This document shows positions 1 through 12,659 of a stretch of DNA of 64,000 nucleotides, piece after piece. A program made the translations under genes and the position numbers. The stretch comes from Anthoceros angustus (Eukaryota; Streptophyta; Anthocerotopsida; Anthocerotales; Anthocerotaceae), in the NCBI GenBank assembly GCA_010909165.1, contig MU008154.1, positions 1,105,478-1,169,477 on the forward strand, read 5' to 3'. The notes below the pieces were generated by a model that was not told the DNA's origin, ran no database searches, and saw only the letters and a list, made by a program, of their open reading frames with translations. Numbering within the stretch: position 1 is the first letter of the stretch; every line of letters starts with the position of its first letter.

Positions 1-300
1 AGGATATGTTTTCATCTAGGCTGAAAAAATCTCAACTCAGGTGCACATATAGCACAATACTTTAACTTAAAGATATCTATCAAACACACACACAAAAACT
101 ATAAAAATATTTGTGTGCATTATTTTTATTTAACCAAAAAAATATATCAACTTCGTTGCATATATAACATATGCTTTAATTTAAAGATATCTATCAAACA
201 AACACACACACTAAGATATATATTTATCTGCATTTTTATTTTTAGCAAAACAAAACATCAACCTTTGTACATATAGTAGAAAAGAAGATTTTACTATTAA
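1..300. repeat. AT-rich imperfect tandem repeat, about 115 bp unit (copy 1)
   Basis: Two full units and part of a third: each has a segment like ATCAACTTCGTGCATATA, then TTTAAAGATATCTATCAAAC, a CA-rich stretch and a T-rich tail ending in an A-run. It lies just outside the left terminal repeat and is far more AT-rich than the element itself. No coding signal is seen. Confidence 0.75.
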
Positions 301-390
301 AAAAATGGAAAAAACCATCCATCCCAAAAACAAAGGGAAACATATAAGCACTTGTAGGGTCCACAATATAGTTGATGGATTGTCCCTTAT

Positions 391-693
391 GTATGGAATA
401 CCAGTCTGGTCTGCAGGGAGGCGTGTGTGTGACTTTCTTTTTCGGCGTCTGGTATGGGAATATGCCATGGTATCTTTTAGATACTTATGTACAATACACA
501 TATAATATATGTGCCACATCGACACGTGCGTTGATGCAGCGGGCAAAAACTTTGTATCCTGCGTTCATAGGCACTGGTGTTCGATTGTGCCATCTGAGAT
601 GTATTCTTTAGGGTTTCGGTCCCATCAACACACATACATGTTAAACATGTGGGCAAGACATACATACACAAATTTTAGTTAAGTATGGCCCGT
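391..693 (+). repeat. Left terminal inverted repeat, copy 1
   Basis: Begins GTATGGAATACC and ends GTATGGCCCGT. It pairs with the reverse complement of 29,451-29,756. Near its outer end it reads CCAGTCTGGTCTGCAGGGAG, where both the left repeat of copy 2 and the right repeat of copy 1 have a different, mutually identical sequence (CCGATCTGGTCACACGGGAG), so this part of copy 1 may be misread. Confidence 0.8.
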
Positions 694-1337
694 GTGCACT
701 GAGTTCCCATTTGCTCAAGGCCTCGATCTCGCGGTCCTAAGCTTTTCGCCTCGCTCTCGCTCTAGCATTTGTCAGGCGCTCGCTCTAGCATGCGGCGATC
801 TCGCTCTCGCATACATCTAGCGCGACCATCGGTAGAATATGCATGCTCTGTCGGGAACTGATTCGGCATCTCATGGCATGAACATGCCATGTGTAGTCCA
901 ACGAGCATGCTCCTGATCGAAACAGTTCGGCAGCGGCATCTCATGGCATGGACATGCCGTACATGTAGTCAAGCCACTTTGGTATGCCCCTTGCATGCAG
1001 CAGCAGGTTACAAGCATTGTATGTATGCGACTATTTTCATGAAATCCCTTCTACATTGGTCTTTCTGGTACAAGCTTGTTTGGGAGTAGTTGGTGCTATG
1101 TGGCACCCGTAAGCGACGAGCCTAGGAAGCGTTGCAGCCATATGTGATGCGAGCAACACCTGCGACCTTGCCGTGAGCAAGCAGCGCGCCCGCCGCAAAT
1201 ACGATGATGATTGCAAGCGCAAAACCCAGTGCATATGATAAGCGCGGCCTTCTTGCAACCAAGCAGACCCTAACAAATTATGGATGCCGCGATTCGCGGA
1301 CATGATATATTATGGCGAGCCCGTAATGGCGCGGCAG
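694..1337. other. Subterminal region, no gene (copy 1)
   Basis: CTCGCTCT-rich stretch (about 724-830), then two diverged copies of a CATCTCATGGCATGRACATGCC segment (about 868-960). In copy 2 the same region holds cleaner tandem arrays, so copy 1 looks partly scrambled. No open frame here has a codon pattern or domain that I recognise. Confidence 0.5.
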
Positions 1338-2540
1338 CGCAAATGACCTTCAACGCAACCCTAACCCCAAAGAAGAAAAATTTACGATTAGTGTAGAATC
1401 ATTTTGTGTACCATGGGATAGGTTCACCACATCGTGCATGACATGCGAAATAGTTTCGCCATTATGCGGGGACTATTCTTTCGTGATGCGGCGTGACCCG
1501 ATTATGGAATCTGCGATCCGTCACTAGCGGGGTGTGTGTGACAAGTTTTTTCTTCTGTATTCTACATGAAGATGCGCATCTTCAAGATTCCTTCATCACA
1601 TACGCGCCCGTTAGCGGACGGGGCGTAAGCGCCACGATTTTGTCTCGGGAACTTGCCTATAGGTGTTCGATCTAAGTCATCCACTTTTCTTTACGCCATT
1701 TAGGATTTATGCTCAAACACACATACTCATGTTTTGGGGTTTTCCTGCACACATGGACACATATATCGGATCGGACATGTCTCGGCCCGGTGAAAGCCCC
1801 GTGTGGGCATGCTAGTCGTTCAAGGCTGCGTTTCCCTTTCTCACCGTCGCGTGGCCGGATGTTAGCCTCGAACATGCTCGATCCGGTGTGTTACATCCTT
1901 TTGGCATATAGCGCCAAAATGCAATCGCCGCGGCGCCTAGCGGTGGCGTACATGGCGCCTCAGGCTACGACCACAAGGCTGTATGGCTGCAGGCGTGGCG
2001 CTCGGCGCCCGATGGCCTCTATACGCCATAATTCCCTATGGCAAACCCGGGCGAGATGGGGTCATGCGAATGGATATGCGATGGCCCATGCCTGCACGGC
2101 CCTAAAAAGAAACGCTTGTGTCAAAACCTAAAAGAATCTTCACACACACACGAGGCTTAGTAGCGAGATCGGGGACGCGATGGGCGGGCGCCCGCGGCTT
2201 GATGTCGTCAAGTGTGTACGATTTTTGGTATGCGGCGAGAAAACTCTTTGTCCTATAAAAAAAAACCCTAAAGGGGCTTCACAGCGAGATTATGGAATCA
2301 CCAAGGCGGTCATGACATCAGGATATTTTTAGGGTCATGGGCGAGGAAAAGAAATAGTCCGCGCGTCGGCGAAATTTTCGGCATGTCATGGATGACCACA
2401 TCGGTTGTGGTGCGGCCCCGGTGTCTGCGATGTGGTCAAGCTACCACATGATACGAATGATTCGACCACGGTATGATTGACCACACACGAAACTTTTCTT
2501 CTTTTAGGGTTAGGAGGTTGCGTTGCGGCCATTTTGCGTC
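1338..2540. repeat. Imperfect palindrome near the left end (copy 1)
   Basis: Left arm about 1,338-1,497 and right arm about 2,309-2,540 are inverted relative to each other. Shared landmarks in left-arm orientation are CGCAACCCTAACCC, AAGAAGAAAA, CATGACATGCGAAATAGTTT, GGACTATTCTT and GCGTGAC. The spacer of about 800 bp starts with a TATGGAATC motif resembling the terminal repeat. Confidence 0.65.
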
Positions 2541-5296
2541 GCGCCATTATGACGCAACATACCATGTCGCGGCCATGCGGCCATACACAAGTGTAAGGGT
2601 TGTCGGTTGCGTTAGCGCGGCCTTCGCTATCTAATAGGCGTTTGTCTTTGCAATTATGCGTCTGTTTGCGGCGTCAAAGTGCGTTTGCCCGTGGAAGGCG
2701 CTGCTTTGTTGGCAGGCGCATCGAGGCAGCGTTTCTGCGCGTCACGCCTACGATGCGGTTTCATAGCACCAACTTTCCCGTCTGACTTATACCGGGAGGA
2801 CCAACAAACACGGGCTTCCATGAAAGCGATCGGATGCATACAATCCTTGCACCCAAAAAGCGTCACGGGCACAAATGCAGTTCAAAGGCCTCTTGGACTC
2901 AGCGTGATGATCTGTCCGCCCGCGGCGTGGCACCGGCTGCGTCCCTGCTGGAGGTACTCGGCGATGCCTCCCCGCTCACACTCCACTGCACAATGTCGTC
3001 GGTGCAGTGCGGCGGTACACTCGAGGAGGAAGTCCATGTCAAGCAAGCCCGCGCGCATAGGCATTGTCCCTCGCGACATCGGTTCTGCAGCGCGCCGATC
3101 AGCGCGTTTGATCTGGACAGGTGCAATGCTAAAGGGATGGAACCTCACATGAGGAAAGCAGTGCAACCTACACACAAAGACAAGTGTCTCTTTGCGGTAG
3201 AAGACTCACCGGACAGCGGCTCAATCACCTAGCGGTGGCATCTCGGGGGCACGTTACGTATATTGAGGACCCACGGGCATCGTACTCCTCGCCATCGTCA
3301 TCCATTCCCATATGCGGGTGCGTGCCCTTTGGGGTGAGCCTCTTCACGGAGCTATTGCGGGCACATGGCGAGATGTCCTGTCGCATGGCCCTTATCCTGC
3401 GCTGTGCTGTTCCACACACCCCAGCGTTCGGCTCGCCCTCATGGTGGGCATGAAGGTGACATCAGGAGTGGATGTGCAGGTTGGTGATGTCAATTCAGTC
3501 GGTACTCCACCAAATCCAGCATGTACCCCTTATGCAGGAGCGCCCACTTCTCCCCAGTGACCTTAAAATGCTCAATCCTCTGCGGGCAGGCGCGGTTACT
3601 ACCACACCATACCTCCTCGGCCAAAGGCCATAAGCAACCTGATCGGACTGGTTGTGCAGGCCGCGGATGAAATTCTTGCCGTGTGCCCTTGGCCTCGCGC
3701 AGTTCATGTCGCCTCTATCGGGTTGTGCTCTGCATAGTCGGCCGAATCCATTGGGGATGGCCAAACCTCCTCTTTGCATCCACATAGGCGTTGAAAATGG
3801 TTGTCCCCGCTTGTTATCTTCCGGCACCAACCACGGGGCGTAGTGGGTGGCCCCATCTATTGCACCATGGACTCAAGTAGAATTGAGTGCGACTTGTCAT
3901 ATGGTAACCACATCCATTTCGGTGACCACTGCGGCAATCGCTCCCATTCCAATCTAACGCACAGCACACACCGAGGCAAACTGCTGGAGCCACTCACAAT
4001 CCATGTGCCACATGAACATGGGCGTCGTGTTGGTGTACTTACTCGGATCTGGATGTCGGCCGGCGGGCCATGTCTTCGTGCATCAACCGCGGCGCCTCAT
4101 CACACTCCTTGGGATGTCGATTCCATCGACTTGCACTCACTTTGCAGGCGGATTCTGCATTGGCCGTGCCGTGTGATGGGCGTATGAGTTGCAATGGCGT
4201 GCGAACCTCCACCACGGATAGCCTCCCACCCGCGCGCCATTGGTGCGTTGCGAGCCTCGTCCGAAATCCTCAAGGCTGCCCAAGCTCGGCGGCTCCTTGA
4301 TGGCGCCACGATTGCAAGTGCCTTGCGCCCATACACCCCGGCGTGGCGGAGTGTTGAAAGGCTCCGCTACCGCAGCCCGTCCTCCCCTTCCTCGTGCTCA
4401 TCCCCGCTTGCGGCGCCTCTTCCCCCCTCCGGCCCCCATTTCGTGCATCGCTGCTCGTCTGCGGCCTTCCTCCCGATGGTCCAGTCATCCACAGGTACGG
4501 CCGTCGTGCCCCCGACCACCCGTCATCACGCCATTCGGTGAGCCGCGGCGGCCTCCTCCACGGGGTCGCTTCGCTTGGGGATGGGCAAGGTGGCTTGCCG
4601 CCTCGCGCTAAGCGTGGAAGGCGTTCGCGTGGTTCCGTCTGCTGCCGCAGGGCCTCGCGGAGGTCTATTGCGCCTGACCACAGTGTTATTCAAGTCGCCG
4701 TCGTCGGGTTGAACAAATTGCGACAGCTGCGGCTACCACGGTTGATTGCCGGTTGCACCTCTTCCGCACATCCTGTTCAAATCATCGCGCGCCAGGGCGC
4801 AAATGTGTGCAAGGGGCTTCACATCTTGTGTGTGCAAGATAGGGCCTCGCTCCCTTTCCCCATCACGCCCATGGGTGCGGCCTTGATGGAAGGCTGCAGC
4901 AGCTGATGGTTAACGATGTGGTAGTGCCAAACACCACCATCTGCGGCGCCTCTGCGTGTCGCGGATTCGTGGTACAGCGCGCGCGTGTGGTCTCCTTTGG
5001 TCACCATGCTTGCGGCTTATGCGCGATGCAGGCGTTTGCCTGCGGACAAAACTTCCACCAACTCGCGCAACCGCGTCGTATTACTATCTGACCACTATGG
5101 GCCTCAGGAGCATCACAACACAACCATTGCCGCACGGCTCATTCTGTTCTGGGCGGCACATCGAGGAGGCGGGCCGCCCGGTCCTTCCCCTCAATAGCCT
5201 TGGTTGCTTCCGCAGCAAAACACTGCGAGCAGCGGCACCGCTGCCTTACCTCAACCCGCGGAGGGTCCAAGAAGGCTGCGCGCAAACATGAAAGCA
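2541..5296 (-). other. GC-rich stretch, broken minus-strand coding signal (copy 1)
   Basis: No intact gene. On the minus strand, short protein-like pieces recur in both copies, for example PEDNKRGQPFSTPMWMQ (about 3,770-3,830 here; about 38,175-38,235 in copy 2) and AAEATKAIEGKDRAARLLDV near 5,160-5,220. The pieces sit in changing frames with stops between them. No domain is recognised. They could be parts of one long former gene reading right to left from about 6.4 kb. Confidence 0.35.
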
Positions 5297-5761
5297 TCAC
5301 GATCTTCCGGCAATCAGCGCGTGCCCTTTGCGGCCCCCATGGTGTGCCATGATGATGAGGTCACATGCCTCGATTACTTGGAACGATCCCTCTTCGTTGG
5401 TGAAAAGTCCATGTAGCGGATGAAATGCTCTCCGGTTGTACACAAATGGGAGTGTGGCGGCCCACAAAGAAGTTGTGGCGATCCACATCCACATGCCGCG
5501 ATGCATAATGTGCACCCCGGCGGCGCACAATGTTCGCTGCGGTGCAATGCCCTCGAGGCCCGATCCACAACCAGTGCCCGGCATCACTGCGGCCCCGGTC
5601 CTCTCGACTACCTTCCATGCCCCGCCCGGCGGGACTTTGCGCTCCATCACTTTGTAATCACCCCCACAAAATTGCCTTCCGGCGTACTTTTCGTGTGCAT
5701 GAGATAGGCGATCACGGTGGGTAAAGGGCTTCCTTCTTAGTGCGAAATCCCACGGAGGCAC
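5297..5761 (-). pseudogene. Unknown protein fragment with FxYN/NEEG/GRKG motifs (copy 1)
   Basis: An open frame of 154 codons on the minus strand. Its C-terminal third reads FVYN, then about 11 residues, TNEEGSFQVIEAC, a GRKGHALIAG box and a stop, and matches a plus-strand frame elsewhere in the same unit (26,312-26,500) at FxYN, NEEG-x-x-QV, GRKG and AG in the same order and spacing. That similarity between opposite-strand, non-overlapping loci is the best evidence that both are protein-coding. The family is not recognised. Upstream and downstream the frame is broken; copy 2 (39,690-40,000) carries the same protein pieces in different frames. Product and cell role unknown. Confidence 0.45.
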
Positions 5762-7141
5762 CCATTTCCTTACGGCGCAGCATTTTGCGCGTCCCTATCT
5801 CAATTGTGGCTCGCGGTCCTCCCGAATGGCATCCAACCGCGACAACATGCCATGCGAGCTCTTTGGCGGCGTTCCGGCCACCTGGGTCCATGACATCCGC
5901 CCACCACGGTTGCTTGGTGCACCCTCAGTGCGGGCCCTGTCATCCTCTCCGCGCCCGGCAAGTCCTTGTGCCAAGCCATCCAGCTCCCCTCCAGCAGAGG
6001 ACCCATTTCCCGGACCTCTCCCGGCCATGCACTTGCGCAGTCCTTTATGCGGCCGGTCGCCCCTCGCGCATGCAGTCGGTGGAATGGATTCAGTTGAATC
6101 TCCCATGTCCATGCGGCGTATCGCCACTCTATGTCATGATCACCGTCGTTTCCATGGCTCCTTGCTTTGGATCAGTGTCCGCGGTGGCGGCCCCTCTACG
6201 GGTCAAGCCCGCCATCGGCAGTCTGACGGTGTGTCCAATACGATGGTGTCGATGGCGGCACATTCTCCGCATCGTCCCTCCATCGTGCCCTCGCCGCAGT
6301 CGCCCCTGACCGCTGACCTCACGCCCGGCGTCCCCTCCTGCCTTGCTTTGCATTCTCAACATCGGCATTGCCAAGCCGCCACTACCGCCATGCCTTGCGT
6401 CAGCACGCGAACTCGCATGGATCATACTCACTTGCGCCCACGAGGAGAATCACATTCGGCGGCGAATCGATGGATATGGGCGGCGCAATGCAAGACACCA
6501 TGGTACCTATCGCTCGTCGCGGTGAGGCGGTACATAAGCCCTCCAAAGCCGTATCCCAACATTCTGCTGCCAATCTAGAAGCGCCTCCGGTACGTTACAA
6601 CCAATCAACATGGGTTTGAGAATTCATGCAACCACCGCTTTGCGCCACGGGACACATGTCTGAAACAAGCTGCCGCCATGCTTACGCAGCGTTGCCTTCC
6701 GTCCTTTGAGGGCGCCATTCAAGCGATCATTTAATGTACGGAAACAAATGTGGCTATAGTATCCCGAATTTCGAGAGGCTTGCGGTTCGCTGCATTATTT
6801 ATTTTGATGCACCTTTGGTGTCGTCGCGCCCGGTGGTCTCCACTGGAACATTGCTGCAATGTATGCAATGTTCTGCGATCGACTAAGCGGAGTTGGTCCC
6901 TGCTTGTGCGACCACTTGCGAGTCTGCGATCACTGGACAACATCATGGAAGCATATTCTGAAAATGACACGCACACGCCGTCTGTAAACAATCGCCATGT
7001 GCTACAACTCTCGTCGCACACTAACCTCACGCGGCATGCGTTCTTCCCATCTACACAGTCGCCGCACAACTTCAACTTAGTGCGCGAAGCGACGCTACAT
7101 GCGACCCGTTAGTTGCGGTTGCGAGGCGGTAAATGCTCCTA
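5762..7141. other. GC-rich stretch without an intact gene (copy 1)
   Basis: Long open frames occur on both strands (for instance 5,826-6,578 plus, 250 codons), but the protein is not kept in the matching stretch of copy 2 (about 40,180-41,050) and nothing resembles a known domain. I treat them as GC-driven. The corresponding part of copy 2 (40,000-41,480) gives the same picture. Confidence 0.4.
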
Positions 7142-7783
7142 TCATTGCCGCCCTCTGCGATTACACCCACCACTATGTTTACATGCACGCCTTGCGTTGA
7201 GCTCGTTGCTCCCTCCCTCGGCGCGCCACGTCTCCAGATATGCCACCACATGGGCTTTTGCGAGGTTAATCTCGCCGAGCGAGGCGGCGGTCTTCTCATT
7301 CAATTGAGCTCCGCATATACGAAATCCACCAACTCGTAGAACCTCTAGGCCATCTTTCCACCAAATCGGTGGCCCCGTCGTGCACTGTGCGAACCAAACC
7401 CGGTCATGCCTTTGTTTCTGGTCGCTCCATGATGTACACCTTCCATTCCATCGATGGCCGTTCAAAACTTGATGCATGAAAAGGCACTCCGCCAGACGGT
7501 GGCGCTCGCGATAATTTGTCCACCGCCACTCCATTAGTTTGTCCCCGCGGTGCGGGTGGTATGGGGCTGCAAGTTTTGGATACCCCTCCATTCGAAGGCA
7601 TTGGCTATGATGGTCTTCAACAAAGTCCAAAAACTCGGAGCTCCCTATAGTTGATGAACCATAGGCCACTGACCAATGTACTCTCGAGGCATTGCATCTC
7701 CCACATATCTTCAGCCCGCTTAGGCGTTTGCCCCCGTGTGTGCGAGGCCTTGACGCCAGCCGGCCGCCCGTGACCTCAAGCAC
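7142..7783 (-). CDS. Unknown protein, 213 codons (copy 1)
   Basis: Open minus-strand frame. Several segments are also encoded by the diverged copy 2 frame at 41,669-42,202: SEFLDFVEDHHSQCLRMEGYP, MEWRWTNY, WFAQCTTGPPIWWKDGL. Retention of these segments through many intervening indels suggests that the minus strand is, or was, coding. Trp and His are frequent; no signal peptide, membrane segment or recognisable domain is seen. The C-terminal part after WWKDG differs between copies, so the true frame there is unclear. It could be part of a transposon cargo gene. Confidence 0.4.
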   Translation of the reverse strand: MLEVTGGRLASRPRTHGGKRLSGLKICGRCNASRVHWSVAYGSSTIGSSEFLDFVEDHHSQCLRMEGYPKLAAPYHPHRGDKLMEWRWTNYRERHRLAECLFMHQVLNGHRWNGRCTSWSDQKQRHDRVWFAQCTTGPPIWWKDGLEVLRVGGFRICGAQLNEKTAASLGEINLAKAHVVAYLETWRAEGGSNELNARRACKHSGGCNRRGRQ

Positions 7784-10700
7784 ACAAGATATTGCACGTG
7801 TTTATCGCCTCCAATGCACATGATCATGTGCATTGGGCATAATGAGCCACCACCACTTGCAAGAACATCCACGTCGACCAAGGCGGTGAAGAGCACGGAC
7901 ATTGATTCACAGTTGCAAGTATGTTCGGATCGGTGCCGAACCTTTGCCTCCACGCCCGAGGATGCTCAAAGTTTTTGATATTCGCTGATTGAGGCGTCAA
8001 TAACAACCCTATACGCTATAACGGTTGGCACCAATCATCCACAGTATCCACTGCGCCACCCTCATCTGGATCTCCACACCACCACACCACAGCTGCAAAG
8101 CTGGACATCACCGGTTGTCGTCAATGCCAAATGGACACTTCGGTCGACCGTCACTTGCCACATGATCCAAGATATTGGTCACGGTAGAACACCACGACTC
8201 CTCTGCGATTCGTCACATTTATCAACACATTCAACACGGCCACCTCAAGTTATCACTTGATTCACAAGACTCGGACACCACAACCATTTCATCACCTACA
8301 TCCACACCTCCACTCAGATACCGGTGGGAAGGCACGTTGCAGCCATGATAAGGCGCAATACACCCGTGACCAACGAGGAAGCGATGGGCGCGGCCACCGT
8401 TGTAGCTTGTCTTGTGGCTGGTCATCTGCAGCGGACAAACATGTACTCAAAGTGTGAACAACGGTATCTAGTTTCAACAAAGCAATGCCCTCACAAACCC
8501 ACACGATGTCCTTCGGAGGAACACGCACACATGCCAACTTGCCGTGCATTCCTCACCTTACTTCAGAGGACCTTGTGTCTGGCCTTGGTAGTAGGAGCTA
8601 TGTCGAGGACTCGTGTGGGTACACTTTCTGTGGGGACAACGTCATCTTCAATTTGTGAGTCTAGCACCTTTGTGCACAGTGTCCTGCCCAAACATGCGCG
8701 AACAACACGAGGCTTTTCCCTCCGGGCATTGGGGTGCGAAGGAATTCACGTAGGCTTCATGTGCCTCCCGGGCCTTGCAAGCGGCAAATTCATCGGCTAC
8801 AGTGCGAGAAATCGTTGACATCGGCGTCGGTTGGCATAATTGCACCACGATGAGTTGAGATCTTGTATGTAATAAATTTAGTCGAGCGGACTTCCAACGA
8901 AAATGGACAAGACAACAAACACTAGAGAACTGTGGAACATACATATTGGAGACTCCAAGATTTTTTTGCTTTGGTGTGGCCAACCAATTCTTCTTGGTGA
9001 TTGTGACTCAATGTCTTTCCATCGTGTGTCATGGTCAAATTAGTGGTCACCTAACCATGCTCACACCACGATCCTCCACAGGTGGGCCAGTGCGGCCCGG
9101 CGCACCGCTAAATCCAACCTACCTTGGATGCACTTGCCACTCATAGGCGCAAGTGATCGCGGGTTCCTCATCGTCCACTCGGTCCCGCGTACGCAAAACT
9201 GGTAGCGTGGAGGTTTAGCCGGCCGAGTCGTTCTGCAGCTTATTGGCGGTTGCGTGGCCCCATGGTTGCGTGCATAAGCGTCCTTGTTGTATCAGTGACT
9301 GACTTTCAACTCAAGCTACCCGATTCTTTGGCGGAAGGGTTCGTATCCGGCATTGGGGCCGTTGTTGCGATCGCCATTCGAGGCCTCATCTCGGCTCTCG
9401 CACCATCGCCGCGATGTGGTGTGATTTGCGAATCCCCTCTACGCACCACTGACTTGCCTTTCCAACTTATGCACGGTAGCAAATCATTACATTTGGAAAC
9501 CTAGAACCCCACTCGCTCACTTATCCGTCCCCCACTGGCGGAGCGGAAAATGACCCAATGTGCGGCTGCGAGAAGCAGACCCCACCCGCTTCCCTCCCCG
9601 CCCGGCCCCATCGCTCCCGGCACCCTCCGGTGCGATGGCGGGCTGCAATGCGAATTTAAAGGCGCACAATGGCGGGTTGGGCGCGTTCTGTCTTGAGTCC
9701 CTCTCTACATTTTGTTTCAATTCGGAAAAGGGCATCTCGACGCAGGCGTTTAGTACCGCTTCTGGTGTCGGGGATTACTTTTCGGTGTTTACACACCCTT
9801 AGTCTCACCGTTTTTGAGTGGCATTTCACGGCGGTAGAAATGGGTGGATCGCATTGTATTTTGGGCTGATTCTATTTGGCTTTGCTCGCACCATCGCGTG
9901 ATATATAGCCGAGCACCGGCAGAGACACCCTCCGGCCCAGACCCAATTTTATGATTAATACATATACTGTGTCATTCGCTTGATGGGCTGAACTATTTTA
10001 TACCTCATATTATTCTACTCCATTTTTTTCTCCAAATGCTTTGGTGTGGTATAGCGAAAAGGGCAACCGTTGTGGACACTTTGTCTTTCCTTGCCTCCCT
10101 GCTGGCCTTGATATAAGCGTGCATCGGCACAATGCTTTCCACACGTGCACGTGATCGTCCGAATGTAGAATAGATCTTTGGAAATTGGGCTATTGGTACA
10201 TCGAACTGTCGTTTCCCACTTATCACAGGCATTGTATTCCCCACGCTCTTCCCGTGCACCATATTATAATTGAACGTCGGTTTGCAAATATGTGATGCTG
10301 AGCACGTCCGGTCATAGATGAGTTATTTTAAAAGTCGTTTTGCCGGCCGATGGTTCAATTACCTTTATTCAGCCATTTATACTATTCTCGCCCGACATCC
10401 GGTCTCCCTGCTCTATGTCGGATACGTAGTCCATGCTGCCATGTCCAATCATCTCATTATATGCCATTTCGCAGCGTGCACATATCTAAACACCATTCGT
10501 TACAACACAAAAAGGGCGAAGCGCCCCATCATCGTATATGCGGGTGATTTAGCAGAAATAATTCACTTCTCAATATCTGCGTAAAAGATGCACATGACAC
10601 ATTGTGCAATGAAACCTGAAGGCCTTGTATTATTGCGACTACAATTCGCAGGCATATGAAGTACTTGCGTTTTGCAACTTCAGCTTGCTTTCGACCTTGC

Positions 10701-10960
10701 ACCCTCTCGGTATAGGCGTATGGCTGACGCGACATTATGCCATTATGTGCTTGATTTTGGTTTTCGGATGGAGTCATACAATATGTGCATTAGATTAGGC
10801 GGGAACTACATTCCAGAACCGCTTTGAGTGCGGAACGTCGCATAAACCCCATGGATTTGCTTCGTGTTCACCGTCTGGTCCGCGATATCCTTGCCAGCCA
10901 ATTTCACGACCCTTTCGCCTGACATGGATAACGATGTCCACTTTGGTGCACATGCGAATT
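7784..10960. other. Non-coding stretch (copy 1)
   Basis: Open frames are short and not shared with copy 2 (42,203-45,290). About 9,960-10,050 and 10,580-10,660 are AT-rich and nearly identical between copies. I see no gene, RNA or clear promoter. Confidence 0.4.
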
Positions 10961-10961
10961 T

Positions 10962-11395
10962 GTGAAAACAAATGGATATGTGAGTCTTGAAAATGAGTCC
11001 GATACATGGCATTGTATCATTCCGGGATTATTCCAGCCAATTGTGCAATGGGCAAATGCAATGGTGCGGTGTGTTTCCCTAGGCACGGGCTTATGGGTCC
11101 ATTGGTGTTATTCCTCGTCCTTCCCCAATACCTCCCGCACCTCCAAAATGCGGCGGTTGCACGATCCTACATCCTCCCTGTGAAAACAAATGGATATGTG
11201 AGTTTTGAAAATGAGTCCCATACATGGCATTGTATCATACCGGGCTTGTCCCAACCAATGGTGCATGCGGCAAATGCAATGGCGCATCGTGTTCGCAACA
11301 TGCAGTGCATTGTCGGATGTTTCCCTAGACCCTATTTAGCTAAATGCGTTTGAGATGTTTCTCATTGCAGACCATAACTTCGTAGCCGGATGAAA
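10962..11395. repeat. About 218-bp tandem repeat, 2 units (copy 1)
   Basis: Two units begin with GTGAAAACAAATGGATATGT at 10,962 and 11,180, followed in each by TTGAAAATGAGTCC and ATACATGGCATTGTATCAT, then a GCAAATGCAATGG segment. The ends of the units diverge. Confidence 0.8.
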
Positions 11396-11949
11396 TGCGG
11401 TGTGGGTGATTTTCCCTTATACCACAAAGTAACGAATAAGTACCATGGACGCTCCTCTTCGTAGACCACGGTTCATTGGTATATGAGACAAAATGCAAGC
11501 GATAGATGGCATAGGAAAACCACAAACATTGTAGACATCAATTGAATCCCATGAGCAGTTGTACTACTCTCTACTTGCTCACCATGCTCCATACTTCAAG
11601 GTCTAGCAGTACTCGTAAGTTATCGGTCTACAAACAGTTACTTGTAAGTTATACTTAACATCGGTCCCGATTTCATGGGCCCATCGGCCCTTTCTTGCTT
11701 ATGTTTTCTTGTTTAGGGTTTTAGGATTTCGATCACAACACATACATGGGAAACATGTATACAATACACATACTGCACTTCCATACTTGAGGCCTAGAAA
11801 GCGTTATGGACGGGACCGTATTCCCAAATTCTGACGATACACATAAACTTTTTTCCCATGACCATCTCCTTCAGAATGTGTATGGGTTCAGCTTGACTCT
11901 TCTCAAGGGCGGTTTTGTGCCCTTGCATCAAGCATTTGCTTTGTGCGGT

Positions 11950-12440
11950 GGTGCGAACCAATATAGGACTCCCTAACTTTGTGCATTGGGATATCATCGA
12001 CAAAAAGTGGGGCCACTACAATGGCCCCACTCTCCATCAAGGTGACAGGCGACCGACTATCCACAGCGGTACCTTGCAAGCCTATATGCGAACCTTTCAC
12101 TATCCCAAAGACCATGGAGTGCGAGGTGAAGAACAAGAGTTCACTAGGGTAGTCAGTACCTTCAATGCGAATCACCATGTCCATCATCGGTATCTTAAAC
12201 CCAAGGCCGGAGATAAATATAGGCAGTTGATGAGACCCAATATAGGACTCCGCAACTTTGTGCATTGAGGTATCATCGACATACTGTCAATGGCAGTAAA
12301 GAGGTGAATTAGTGCAAACGAATTTAGGACTCCAACTTTGTGCATCGGGATATCGGCGACAATCTGGGAGCCACTACCATGGCCCCACTCTCTAGTAGGT
12401 CAAAGAGGCGAGGTCCACAACGCCTGTAAGCCTATGCAAC
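11950..12440. repeat. Imperfect repeats with ATAGGACT / ACTTTGTGCAT (copy 1)
   Basis: A segment with ATATAGGACTCC, AACTTTGTGCATTG, GGTATCATCGACA and a GGGGCCACTACCATGGCCCC near-palindrome recurs at about 11,955, 12,238 and 12,318. Spacing is irregular because the units carry different insertions. Confidence 0.7.
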
Positions 12441-12659
12441 AGGAACCCGTCGCGCAATGGCCGCATACCTCCTTGCCGACCCGTTTCCGACCTGCAGATT
12501 CCTTTGCATGGAGTAGCGAAAGTCGTCATTGGCCATTGGCCGGGAGGACAGCAAAGTTCCAGGCGTTAGGCAAGGAACAAGCTCAAATGGAGGCACTAAT
12601 CTCCTCTGGCCGCGAACAGGTGAAATTAGAGTGGTTGCCTGAGGCTCCCACTTGATCAC

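Noticed and set aside
5826-6578. 250-codon plus-strand frame
   Set aside because: Copy 2 does not keep the protein, and the minus strand carries the more consistent coding signal next to it.
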